Of a DNA stretch of 64,000 bases, positions 56,429-64,000 are shown piece by piece (the first letter of the stretch is position 1; each line of letters opens with the position of its first letter). The DNA is from Schaalia sp. lx-260 (GTDB lineage: Bacteria; Actinomycetota; Actinomycetes; Actinomycetales; Actinomycetaceae). The notes under the pieces were generated by a model that searched no databases, had not been told where the DNA came from, and saw nothing but the letters and a program-made list of their open reading frames with translations. The stretch is from NCBI RefSeq assembly GCF_021083645.1, contig NZ_JAJNRQ010000001.1:310001-374000 (forward strand), written 5' to 3'. The position numbers and the translations under genes were made by a program.

Positions 56429-58087
56429 CTAGCTCAGCCACACAGTTTGTGATTCTTTAGGGGATATATCCTTGAGGGAACGTAAAAGCAAAACATGGTC
56501 TGCGCATGCATCAATGAGTTCAGAATCATGCGTGATAACAATGACCACATGGCCAGCTTGAGCTAGTTCTGTGAGTTGCTGTGCGACGCGCTGTAAATGA
56601 CGAGCATCAATACCGGATGTTGGTTCATCCCATATGTGGATATGTGCGCGGCGTGCAAGTGCTGCCGCCATTGCGACACGTTGCATTTGTCCGCCTGAAA
56701 GCGATTGAGGGTGTCGTGTTTCGACATCTGTGAGCTGATAATGCGAAATAAGGTCCTCAATATCGTTTGCGCTGACGGAAGGGTCCTTACCTAAATGTAT
56801 TTCTTCGGTGACGGATTGTGTGAAAAGCTGATGATGAACGTCTTGCATGACGACGGCGCTATGTTTTTGTCGTTCACGTGCGTTGAGGGAGCGCCCATCC
56901 CATTGGATTGTGCTTCTTTTTCCTGAAGGTTCGCGCAAGCCGCATAGAATACGCGCGAGTGTACTTTTACCTGCACCATTTGGCCCGATGAGAGCGCATA
57001 CACGGCCGGCTGGAATATGAAGGGAGGGGATGCGAAGAACTTGCTGATGCTGGTAGGCGTGTTCGAGGTCTGTGAGTATGAGTGTTTCCGGAGAGACAAG
57101 GGATGTGGGGGAGAGGTCAAAAGCATGACTTGTAGGGCTGTTCGTAGCTGTAGGGCTGTTTTTCTGTAGCAGGACAGGGGCAGCCAAATCAGCGCGTGTC
57201 GCAGTATGAGAGCTGTGATTTTGAGTAGGTAGATTAACGTCATCCCACTTGGAGGGCGGTTTCAGGGTGCGCAGTCCTAAAGAGTGGCGTATCTGATCTG
57301 GGAGGGCAAAAAATTCATTTCCGCTCCACCTGTGTGTGATTTTCCCACCGTCGATACGTAATACCTGGTCGACCAGTTCGCGGAGGAAATATACGCGGTG
57401 CTCAGCGATAAGGAGAGTGCGTTTGTCGTTACGTAATTTTTGTAGGAGCAAGCGCAGGTCCTCAATTGCTTCAGGTGAGAGATTGGAACTTGGTTCGTCG
57501 AAGATAATGATGGGTGTATGTGCGATATAGGCTTGCGTGCAAGCGACTTTTTGTAGTTCGCCTCCGGATAAATGTGTGAGTGGGCGATCTAATAGCGCAC
57601 TTATTCCCATTTTTTCTGCACCAGCGCAGATCGAATGGTCAATATTTTCAGGCTTTTCTGCGTAGTTTTCTGCGCGAAAAGCAAGTTCGTCACGCACGTG
57701 GGTAGTAAAAAACTGTGTTCGTGGGTTTTGAAAGACTGTGGAGGTGAGTTCACCTGCCTGATTCAAAGAATCGTAGGGAAGTTCAGTGCCATTGACGCGG
57801 ATTTTTCCGCTGAGTGTTCCGCTGTGAAAAAGTGGAATCATGCCGTTGATAAGTCGCAGTATGGTGGATTTTCCGCCTCCGCTTGGGCCGCAGAGCAGCG
57901 TGGTACTTCCTGGTGGGCAAGAGAAAGTAATATCGTGCAGGCCGTGTTCATATGTTTGTGTGAGGGGTTGCGTGTTTTCTTTTGTTGCCCAAGGGGAAGC
58001 TGAGCCTGTGTGGGTGGGGTAAAGGAATGAGGCCTCGTGGATATGAATACTTCCGCGTGGATTTGTGGGGGCAGCTTCATATGTCAT
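56429..58087 (-). CDS. ECF transporter double ATPase subunit
   Basis: This 552-residue protein fuses two ABC ATPases of the energy-coupling-factor type (EcfA1 plus EcfA2). Domain 1 has CGPSGGGKSTILRL, LSGGELQKVACTQA and IIFDEPSSNLSP. Domain 2 has GPNGAGKSTLARIL, LSGGQMQRVAMAAA and HIWDEPTSGIDA. It drives vitamin or metal uptake together with the T and S subunits encoded just upstream. The ATG at 58087 overlaps the T-subunit stop (ATGA), preferred over readings from 58168 or 58102 that run into the T gene. Members with an MptD-type S subunit have unknown substrate. Confidence 0.9.
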   Translation of the reverse strand: MTYEAAPTNPRGSIHIHEASFLYPTHTGSASPWATKENTQPLTQTYEHGLHDITFSCPPGSTTLLCGPSGGGKSTILRLINGMIPLFHSGTLSGKIRVNGTELPYDSLNQAGELTSTVFQNPRTQFFTTHVRDELAFRAENYAEKPENIDHSICAGAEKMGISALLDRPLTHLSGGELQKVACTQAYIAHTPIIIFDEPSSNLSPEAIEDLRLLLQKLRNDKRTLLIAEHRVYFLRELVDQVLRIDGGKITHRWSGNEFFALPDQIRHSLGLRTLKPPSKWDDVNLPTQNHSSHTATRADLAAPVLLQKNSPTATNSPTSHAFDLSPTSLVSPETLILTDLEHAYQHQQVLRIPSLHIPAGRVCALIGPNGAGKSTLARILCGLREPSGKRSTIQWDGRSLNARERQKHSAVVMQDVHHQLFTQSVTEEIHLGKDPSVSANDIEDLISHYQLTDVETRHPQSLSGGQMQRVAMAAALARRAHIHIWDEPTSGIDARHLQRVAQQLTELAQAGHVVIVITHDSELIDACADHVLLLRSLKDISPKESQTVWLS

Positions 58088-58839
58088 ATGTTCAATTCCC
58101 ATCCGTAGAAGTAAAAAATCACGAGGACGCAGAGGCCGCAGAGGATGTAGATGTCTCCAAGCGAGCATCGTAGAGTAATTCGGCTAGTATGTGGCCCTTT
58201 TCGTCCTAATCCGCGTAGCAGAGCGGAGGCGCTGAGTTCATCGGCCATACGTGTGGTGGAAGTCAGCAGAGGAACGAGGATGTATTCAGCTGTGCGTATG
58301 GGGTGACGCATTATTTTGTGAGGGCTGACATCTATTCCGCGTAGGCGCATTGCGTCGTGAATATTATGTAGTTCCACAGAAAGTGAGGGCAGGAATCGGA
58401 GCATGACAGCGAGGGGAATAATGAAAAACTGGGGGATTTTCAGTGCTGACAGTGCTGCAATGAGGTGGGCAACTTGTGTGGAAGAAATAAGGTACCACGC
58501 GGCTCCTGCGCATACGCTGAAACGTGTAAACCAAAAGCCTAATCCTGCTGTGAGGGTGGGGATCCAACCAACCCATAGGAGTGGTGCGCACATATAGACA
58601 CCGGCCCATAGGAAGGTCCATGTGAACCAGATGCATACCTTACGTAGTGGTACGGCTGATGCAAGGAGAGGAAAAAGGAGTACAGCGCATACGAGTGCCA
58701 GCAAAAAGGGGCCTCGGCCCATGACAAGAGTATTTGTGAGCAGGAGTGCAAGAATTTTCGTTCGGGGATCTACACGAAATGATGTGGCGTTATGTGCTGT
58801 TTTTCCGTGGAAGAAGTGAATGTTGTTGAAGAATGACAC
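58084..58839 (-). CDS. ECF transporter transmembrane T subunit
   Basis: This 251-residue protein is the EcfT scaffold linking ATPases to the substrate-binding S subunit. Hydrophobic helices start at ILALLLTNTLVMGRGPFLLAL. The two ATPase-coupling motifs are visible as DAMRLRGIDVS and SASALLRGLGR (usual A-R-G form), as in CbiQ/EcfT. The GTG at 58839 is chosen because upstream codons overlap the S-subunit gene; it lies eight bases after that gene's stop codon, and no ribosome-binding site is obvious, so re-initiation is likely. Confidence 0.85.
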   Translation of the reverse strand: MSFFNNIHFFHGKTAHNATSFRVDPRTKILALLLTNTLVMGRGPFLLALVCAVLLFPLLASAVPLRKVCIWFTWTFLWAGVYMCAPLLWVGWIPTLTAGLGFWFTRFSVCAGAAWYLISSTQVAHLIAALSALKIPQFFIIPLAVMLRFLPSLSVELHNIHDAMRLRGIDVSPHKIMRHPIRTAEYILVPLLTSTTRMADELSASALLRGLGRKGPHTSRITLRCSLGDIYILCGLCVLVIFYFYGWELNI

Positions 58840-58846
58840 GTGAGGA

Positions 58847-59449
58847 TCACAGGATGCCGGCGCGTGAAAAATGCTTATCCAATATGCGGGTGCCAACCCA
58901 TGCGGCTCCGACAGCGACAATACAGAGTGCAATGTGGAATCCAATGAGGAACCACGGAGTAAAGAGGCTGCGCATAAAGTCTGCGTATTCTGCTCCTTGG
59001 CGTCGTGTAATGCGTTGGAAGAAAGCGTCAGATCCAATGATGACGGGGATGAGCGGCGCGATTAACCAGAATTGGAAGATACCGAAGGCAAGGCATGCGC
59101 GCCACCGTGAAGTGTAGTGACCAGAGTAAAGGATGAGATCGGCGATAAAGCCGCATAGGGCAGCTACGATAACGGTTCCCCAGAATTGTCCGAGAAGGGC
59201 CATTGTGCCGCCGATAAGTGTGCCAAAAAGCGTCATAGCGAATACGCGGGGTGTTTTCACCATGAAAAGGATAACGACGGTGGCATTGATAAGCGTGCCA
59301 ATAAGGATGCCGACTAGGTGTAGTGCTGGGCTGACGAAACTGACGAGTGAGCTGAGGAAAAGTATGAAGAAATAGATTGCGCCGAAAATGCCGATGTTGA
59401 TGAGTGCGCGTGGAGCGAGGGCATGGCCTGTGGGGGTTGAGGTGGTCAT
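58847..59449 (-). CDS. ECF transporter S subunit, MptD family
   Basis: This 200-residue membrane protein is a substrate-binding S component of the MptD/Trep_Strep type. It starts with a basic stretch and has five or six hydrophobic helices (INIGIFGAIYFFILFLSSLV, GTLINATVVILFMVK, TLIGGTMALLGQFWGTVI, LFTPWFLIGFHIALCIVAVG). The K-x-P-R between helices 2 and 3 (MVKTPRVFAM) is typical for this family. AAGGAC precedes the ATG. It is first in the operon with T and ATPase genes. The imported compound is not known from sequence. Confidence 0.85.
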   Translation of the reverse strand: MTTSTPTGHALAPRALINIGIFGAIYFFILFLSSLVSFVSPALHLVGILIGTLINATVVILFMVKTPRVFAMTLFGTLIGGTMALLGQFWGTVIVAALCGFIADLILYSGHYTSRWRACLAFGIFQFWLIAPLIPVIIGSDAFFQRITRRQGAEYADFMRSLFTPWFLIGFHIALCIVAVGAAWVGTRILDKHFSRAGIL

Positions 59450-59885
59450 TGGGTGTCCTTATGAGTGGAGGAGAAGTAGGAAAGAAAACCGAAGGGTTTG
59501 TGACAACTTGAACTAAGAATGTCATATTATTTACTGCGACACGCCATTTTGAACTGTTGTGACGTGAATGCCAGGAAAATGTTGTTTCCCATCATGTCTT
59601 TCGTGGCGTAGAAGCGGCATGAATGTGGAGGTAGAAAAAGGACTTTCATGACAGTCATGTATCGAATTTCAGGGAGTCAGGAAGGCCCACAATAGGTAAA
59701 GATGAGAAAAGAAAAATATGCATCCCGAACAGAAAATACTGAGAAGCATAGGTTTACTCGCTGTCGTAGCACGATATGACAGCTTGTCATCAGATAGGTG
59801 ATGACAATGGCGTACCGTTGAGAAGGATGAGTTTTCATCTACGTATTAATTTCCCCACAGAACAAAAGACCGCGCAGGAGGAATC
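59450..59885. other. 436-bp divergent intergenic region with repeated TGACA/TGTCA half-sites
   Basis: No gene is seen between the ECF operon and the flavodoxin gene. Half-sites TGACA or TGTCA occur near 59501, 59520, 59649, 59777, 59785 and 59802. They include the perfect palindrome CATGACAGTCATG (59647-59659) and ATGACA-GCT-TGTCAT (59776-59790). No riboswitch or convincing promoter could be named. Confidence 0.5.
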
Positions 59886-60419
59886 GTGAAAGTTCTCGCT
59901 CTCCATTCCAGTCGTTTCGGGCATACCACTCGAATTGTGTGCGCAATGACGCGAATCCTTGAACGTGAAGGGCATGAAGTTCTTATACGACCGGTACATG
60001 CTATGCGATCCCTCCCTGAGGACATAGACGCAGTTCTTGTCGGAGCTTCCGTACGATATGGTTTCTATTCGCCACGCCTCAAAAAATGGACACGACGCCA
60101 CGCGCGTCGCTTGAATAAAATGCCAACAGCCTTTGTTGGAGTTAGCTTATCGTCAGAAAACCCTGATAAATCTGAACCAGACACAAATGTGTATTCACGT
60201 AAATTCCTTGCTTCCACACCGTGGGAACCGACACTGCTCTGCCTTTTCGGTGGGGAAATTGACTTTGATTTATATAGTGGAGTTGACGCATTTGTTATGG
60301 ATAAAATACTTGCCCACACCGGTAAACCACATGGCCCCGGTGTGAAAAAGGTCTACACCGATTGGCGGGCTGTCGATGATTTTGCAGGTCAATTTGCCTC
60401 TTTAATAAAAAACATCTGA
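59886..60419 (+). CDS. HemG-like flavodoxin-domain protein (menaquinone-dependent protoporphyrinogen oxidase family)
   Basis: This 177-residue protein is close in length and pattern to E. coli HemG. The N-terminal FMN loop is ALHSSRFGHTTRIV, followed by DIDAVLVGASVRYGFYSPRLKKW and FVGVSLSSENPDKSEPD, an insertion typical of HemG that distinguishes it from small flavodoxins. HemG oxidises protoporphyrinogen IX in haem synthesis with quinone as acceptor. No other haem gene is near, so the assignment rests on the fold; another flavodoxin role is possible. GGAGGAAT lies just before the GTG. Confidence 0.78.
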   Translation: MKVLALHSSRFGHTTRIVCAMTRILEREGHEVLIRPVHAMRSLPEDIDAVLVGASVRYGFYSPRLKKWTRRHARRLNKMPTAFVGVSLSSENPDKSEPDTNVYSRKFLASTPWEPTLLCLFGGEIDFDLYSGVDAFVMDKILAHTGKPHGPGVKKVYTDWRAVDDFAGQFASLIKNI

Positions 60420-60451
60420 TGGTCAAGGACGCAAATGTGGGTCCGGGGCTT

Positions 60452-60457
60452 TAGGGT
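60452..60457 (+). promoter_or_regulatory. Candidate -10 hexamer of a leaderless dnaX transcript
   Basis: TAGGGT ends six bases before the dnaX GTG, in the 44-bp gap after the flavodoxin gene. No ribosome-binding site is present. Confidence 0.45.
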
Positions 60458-60463
60458 TGATAT

Positions 60464-63400
60464 GTGAGCACAGCCCTTTACCGTCGTTATCGCCCTGACA
60501 CTTTCGCACAAGTGATCGGACAAACACATGTCACCGATCCTTTACGTGCCGCTTTACGAGCGAACCGCGTAACCCATGCCTACCTTTTTTCAGGCCCACG
60601 AGGTTGTGGAAAAACCACATCTGCACGTATCTTGGCCAGATGTCTGAACTGTTTTCACGGACCTACGGACACCCCGTGCGGTCAATGTGACTCATGCCGT
60701 GAACTTGCGACAGGAGGACCAGGGTCTTTAGATGTCGTTGAAATTGACGCGGCATCCCACGGTGGTGTTGACGATGCGCGCGATTTACGAGAACGTGCCA
60801 CATTTGCTCCCGTACGTGATCGCTACAAAATCTTCATTGTTGATGAAGCGCATATGGTGACACCGCAAGGTTTCAACGCCCTACTTAAACTGGTGGAAGA
60901 ACCCCCAGAACATGTGAAATTTGTTTTCGCAACGACAGAACCAGAACGTGTTCTGGGCACTATTCGTTCGCGCACACACCACTATCCATTCCGTTTAGTA
61001 CCCCCAGATGTTCTTGCCCCATATGTTGAACAGCTATGCAATGACGAACACATCACCATGGATTCTGGGGTGATCCCACTGGTAATACGCGCGGGTGGAG
61101 GATCGGTACGCGACACTTTATCGGTCTTAGATCAGCTGATGGCTGGAGCAATTGATGAATCCGTGTCATACGGAACAGCTGTAGCTTTATTAGGGTACAC
61201 AGATCAAGCGCTTCTTGACCATAGCATTGATGCGCTCGCCGGTGGTGATGGGGCAGCAGCGTATCGTGTCATTGAGCGCATGGTGGAATCAGGTCAAGAT
61301 CCACGTCGATTTGTTGAGGACTTTTTGCGGCGTTTACGTGATTTGCTGATTATTTCTGTGGCAGGCGAGGGGGCTAAGCAAGTCCTTTCAGATATACCGC
61401 AGGATCAGCTGGAACGCATGTATGTGCAAGCCCGTAATTGGGGACCACGTCAGCTTTCACGTGCTGCTGATTTAACGGATGAAGCCTTACGAGCAATGAC
61501 GGGTGCGACATCACCTCGCCTTCAATTAGAGCTGTTGATCGGTCGTATTTTGGTTCCTACGGAAAGCTGGGCGCAAGGTAAACGCACAGCTTATTTGGCA
61601 GACCTTGAGGAATCCTCGGTGCCAGGCATTGTTGGTTTAAGCGGCGGAGGAGCACCCACCCCTGAACAATCAGAAGCCCCCTCGCGCGAAACATATGAAT
61701 CTGAGGTTCCGCGTCGCTTTGGTGCTCGTGAAGCACGTGAGGCATATGCGCGTAAACGTCAAGAAGCACAAGCTACTTCAGGTAAATCGCTCCAAACGGC
61801 AGCTACTCACGGTGCTACCAGTGAACATAATGCTGAATTTTCGGCGCAATCGCCCAACGCAGCAATGAATATTCCTCACAGTGGTGGACTGGAATCAGGA
61901 AATACTCGCCCCGAAATGCCTGATGCGCCAACGCAGCAATCTTCATGGCCGCAAGACACGGTACCGCGTGTTCCTGGACATCACGTTGAAGATATAAGAC
62001 CTGAGGGGGCACAAGCGGATACGGTAAAAAACGGTGACCGCTTCACTAGGACTGTATCTGCCTCACCCGATAAAGAAAAGGAAAACAACGAACAGAGCAA
62101 AAAAACTGAAGATACATCCCCTGTTGCCTTTGCTCATCCTGATACTTCAACGGAACAAAGGCCGATCATCCCTGCTGAGGGTGCAGATTTGCATAAAGAA
62201 GCAGATGCTATCCGAGGGCGATGGGGTGAAATTGTTGACCGCTTAGCATCAACCAGCCGTGTGGTGTGGTCCTTACTTCACCAATACGGGCAGCTGGGCG
62301 CTGTAGATGGAAATACCGTGGTCATTCTTTTGCCCACCGCAGGGCATGTTTCGCACTTTACTCACGGTGGACGTGGAAATATCGTCGCCCAAGCAATCCA
62401 CGCAGTTACAGGTATACATGTTGAGGTTCGTGCTGAAATAGGACAAGTAGGGGGTGGGCGACCCGTGACGGCTGCTTCTGCAGTTGTCAATATGCCACTG
62501 CGTGAATCTGATTCACTCCCTGATGAATCACCCGCATATCGGGAAACGGAAGCAGTCCCTGCTTCTGAATCAGTGTGGCCGCAAGCAGCAATCCCCCCCA
62601 CCTCTTTCCCGGCTTCTTCTGAGGAAAATAGGCGAGGAATGACTGACGAGGCCAATGCCTCACCTACACAAGAAAACCATAGTCACACTTTCCCTGAAGA
62701 TTATCGTGATACGTACCTTGTTGAGGGAGAAAATTCGCTGACAAGAGAGGAACCTTTTCATGAATCTGCGCTGGTAGAGCCGACAAACGTAGACTCAACA
62801 CAATACGCCGATTACCGTCCTGGACCCGCTGAAGCTGAATGGGAGCCTTTGCCTGTAAAAAATATTCCTCCAGAAAGTCAAAAAAATGATCTGTCACACT
62901 CACCTGCATATCAACAAAACCCCACAGAAAGCACAAAATCCATTGATGCTTCCATAGGAATAAGCACTACTGGAATAGAAAAAGAGGAAGGAAATATCGC
63001 TCCTTCTGCCCATGACGCAGGGCCATTTAGCCCAGCAGATCCACCGCATATGCAATCTGTACCTGTGATAAATGGTTGGAGTGAAACGGTGGCTGTGCCC
63101 GGGGGAGAAGTCACATACAGTAATGAGGATCCTTTTGTATCCGAAGGTAAAGTGGCGGAAGCTTTCGGATATGGAGCTTTTTCCGACAGGTATCCTCAAA
63201 GAAAACATCATGAATCCGCATCATCAGAAATGACTGTGACACAGGAAAATCAGCCTGCTGCGCGCCCAGCTCGTGTAAGTGCAGCAGATGATGAATCAGC
63301 GAGTATTGACGATATTGACGCGGAAAACACAGGAAAAATTGGTTTAGCAGCAGTTTTTGATGTGCTGGGCGGGACAGTAATTGACACGAAAAACACATAA
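60464..63400 (+). CDS. dnaX: DNA polymerase III subunit gamma/tau
   Basis: DnaX is the clamp-loader ATPase of the replisome. The 978-residue protein has the AAA+ module: YRRYRPDTFAQVIGQ, Walker A SGPRGCGKTT (Lys50), four zinc-site Cys among C60, C63, C72, C75 and C78, Walker B IFIVDEAHM, and sensor 1 FATTEPERV. After about residue 400 the chain turns low-complexity and acidic. A folded segment near residues 585-665 (RWGEIVDRLASTSRVVWSLL onward) resembles the tau C-terminal domain, and another disordered tail of about 300 residues follows. No poly-A slippage site for a gamma form was seen. recR follows after 106 bp. Confidence 0.93.
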   Translation: MSTALYRRYRPDTFAQVIGQTHVTDPLRAALRANRVTHAYLFSGPRGCGKTTSARILARCLNCFHGPTDTPCGQCDSCRELATGGPGSLDVVEIDAASHGGVDDARDLRERATFAPVRDRYKIFIVDEAHMVTPQGFNALLKLVEEPPEHVKFVFATTEPERVLGTIRSRTHHYPFRLVPPDVLAPYVEQLCNDEHITMDSGVIPLVIRAGGGSVRDTLSVLDQLMAGAIDESVSYGTAVALLGYTDQALLDHSIDALAGGDGAAAYRVIERMVESGQDPRRFVEDFLRRLRDLLIISVAGEGAKQVLSDIPQDQLERMYVQARNWGPRQLSRAADLTDEALRAMTGATSPRLQLELLIGRILVPTESWAQGKRTAYLADLEESSVPGIVGLSGGGAPTPEQSEAPSRETYESEVPRRFGAREAREAYARKRQEAQATSGKSLQTAATHGATSEHNAEFSAQSPNAAMNIPHSGGLESGNTRPEMPDAPTQQSSWPQDTVPRVPGHHVEDIRPEGAQADTVKNGDRFTRTVSASPDKEKENNEQSKKTEDTSPVAFAHPDTSTEQRPIIPAEGADLHKEADAIRGRWGEIVDRLASTSRVVWSLLHQYGQLGAVDGNTVVILLPTAGHVSHFTHGGRGNIVAQAIHAVTGIHVEVRAEIGQVGGGRPVTAASAVVNMPLRESDSLPDESPAYRETEAVPASESVWPQAAIPPTSFPASSEENRRGMTDEANASPTQENHSHTFPEDYRDTYLVEGENSLTREEPFHESALVEPTNVDSTQYADYRPGPAEAEWEPLPVKNIPPESQKNDLSHSPAYQQNPTESTKSIDASIGISTTGIEKEEGNIAPSAHDAGPFSPADPPHMQSVPVINGWSETVAVPGGEVTYSNEDPFVSEGKVAEAFGYGAFSDRYPQRKHHESASSEMTVTQENQPAARPARVSAADDESASIDDIDAENTGKIGLAAVFDVLGGTVIDTKNT

Positions 63401-63506
63401 ACCCACCTCTTACGCTCCACAGCAAAGCTGACATCAACGCGTAGTATTCCTATGTTTGATCGATTCGTCATCATTTCTGGTATTTAGCTGAAAGAAAGAA
63501 ACACCC

Positions 63507-64000
63507 ATGTATGAAGGTGCTTTACAAAGCCTCGTTGATCAACTGGGACGCCTTCCCGGAGTTGGCCCAAAATCAGCTCAACGTATGGCTTTGTATCTTT
63601 TAGAAGCAGAACCTGATGAAGTATCAATGCTTGTGGAAGCCATTAACGCAGTTCGTACTCGTGTTCATCACTGTGAAATATGCGCGAATCTGACAGAAGA
63701 AAATACCTGTGCTATTTGTCGTGACATACGTCGTGACCCCACGATGATTTGCGTGGTCCAAGAGCCAAAAGACATACAGGCAATTGAAGCAGCCCGAGTA
63801 TTCCGAGGTCGTTATCACGTACTGGGCGGCGCAATTGATCCGATGAGGGGGATCGGCCCAGAACAATTACGCATACGTGAACTGCTCACACGGCTTCAAG
63901 ACGGGCAAGTAACTGAAATTATTTTGGCAACGAATCCGAATATTGAAGGCGAAGCCACAGCCTCTTACCTTGCGCGCACCTTAGCGACTATTGGCGTGAC
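63507..64000 (+). CDS. recR: Recombination protein RecR (partial, runs off the window)
   Basis: RecR acts with RecO and RecF in gap repair. The 164 visible residues show the helix-hairpin-helix [20 protein letters not shown], the C4 zinc finger [16 protein letters not shown], and the start of the Toprim domain ([38 protein letters not shown]). The ATG at 63507 is preceded by GAAAGAAAG. About 35-40 residues are missing at the window end. YbaB, often between dnaX and recR, is absent. Confidence 0.94.
   Translation, partial: MYEGALQSLVDQLGRLPGVGPKSAQRMALYLLEAEPDEVSMLVEAINAVRTRVHHCEICANLTEENTCAICRDIRRDPTMICVVQEPKDIQAIEAARVFRGRYHVLGGAIDPMRGIGPEQLRIRELLTRLQDGQVTEIILATNPNIEGEATASYLARTLATIGV

Overview
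The window is 64 kb of chromosome from an actinobacterium with roughly balanced base composition, most likely a member of the Actinomycetaceae (Actinomyces-like). The assignment rests on gene content and order. It carries a DUF348/G5/transglycosylase cell-wall hydrolase of the RpfB group, the paired helicase-nucleases AdnA and AdnB, the actinobacterial small proteins DUF3117 and DUF3107, a DUF1003/MgtE-N-CBS gene pair, a short SRP RNA, and many genes that look leaderless. No rRNA, insertion sequence, prophage or CRISPR array was seen.

Layout. 0.3-7 kb: tatD, rpf-like, ksgA, ispE and an ABC-F ATPase, a conserved actinobacterial order. 7-18.6 kb: a small double DUF1540 protein, a divergent MarR regulator, a complete nucleoside-uptake and salvage operon (BMP lipoprotein, ATPase, two permeases, cdd, deoA, deoC), and a convergent hexose/pentose phosphomutase with its TetR regulator. 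18.7-21.4 kb: tRNA-Gln, glmU (much shortened), prs and rplY. 21.4-30 kb: purine nucleoside phosphorylase, dapE, a LOG-family protein, DUF3117, an O-methyltransferase, Mrp, DUF1003, an MgtE-N/CBS protein and a GSP17M-like membrane protein. 30.1-34 kb: an accessory island of three secreted proteins, one permuted papain-like hydrolase and two paralogous lipoproteins. It contains a perfect 205-bp direct repeat that covers the leader and the first ten codons of two of the genes. 34-42 kb: pepP, a PHP phosphoesterase, glycogen phosphorylase, a DEAD-box helicase, a ferritin-like protein and DUF3107. 42-51 kb: adnA and adnB, then a phosphotransferase-fold protein. 51-56.4 kb: gdhA, prfB, ftsE, ftsX, smpB and SRP RNA. 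56.4-64 kb: an ECF importer (S, T and double ATPase), a HemG-like flavodoxin, dnaX and the start of recR.

How the genes work together. The 8.3-22.3 kb genes form a route that imports nucleosides, splits them, and sends the pentose to glycolysis; purine nucleoside phosphorylase and the phosphomutase complete it. Most other genes are housekeeping: cell wall and isoprenoid precursors, ribosome biogenesis and rescue, recombination and cell division. The most unusual points are the repeated leader-plus-signal-peptide cassette of the secreted island, the GlmU that has lost its acetyltransferase half, and a recurring TANNNT hexamer 6-8 nt before start codons that lack a Shine-Dalgarno sequence.
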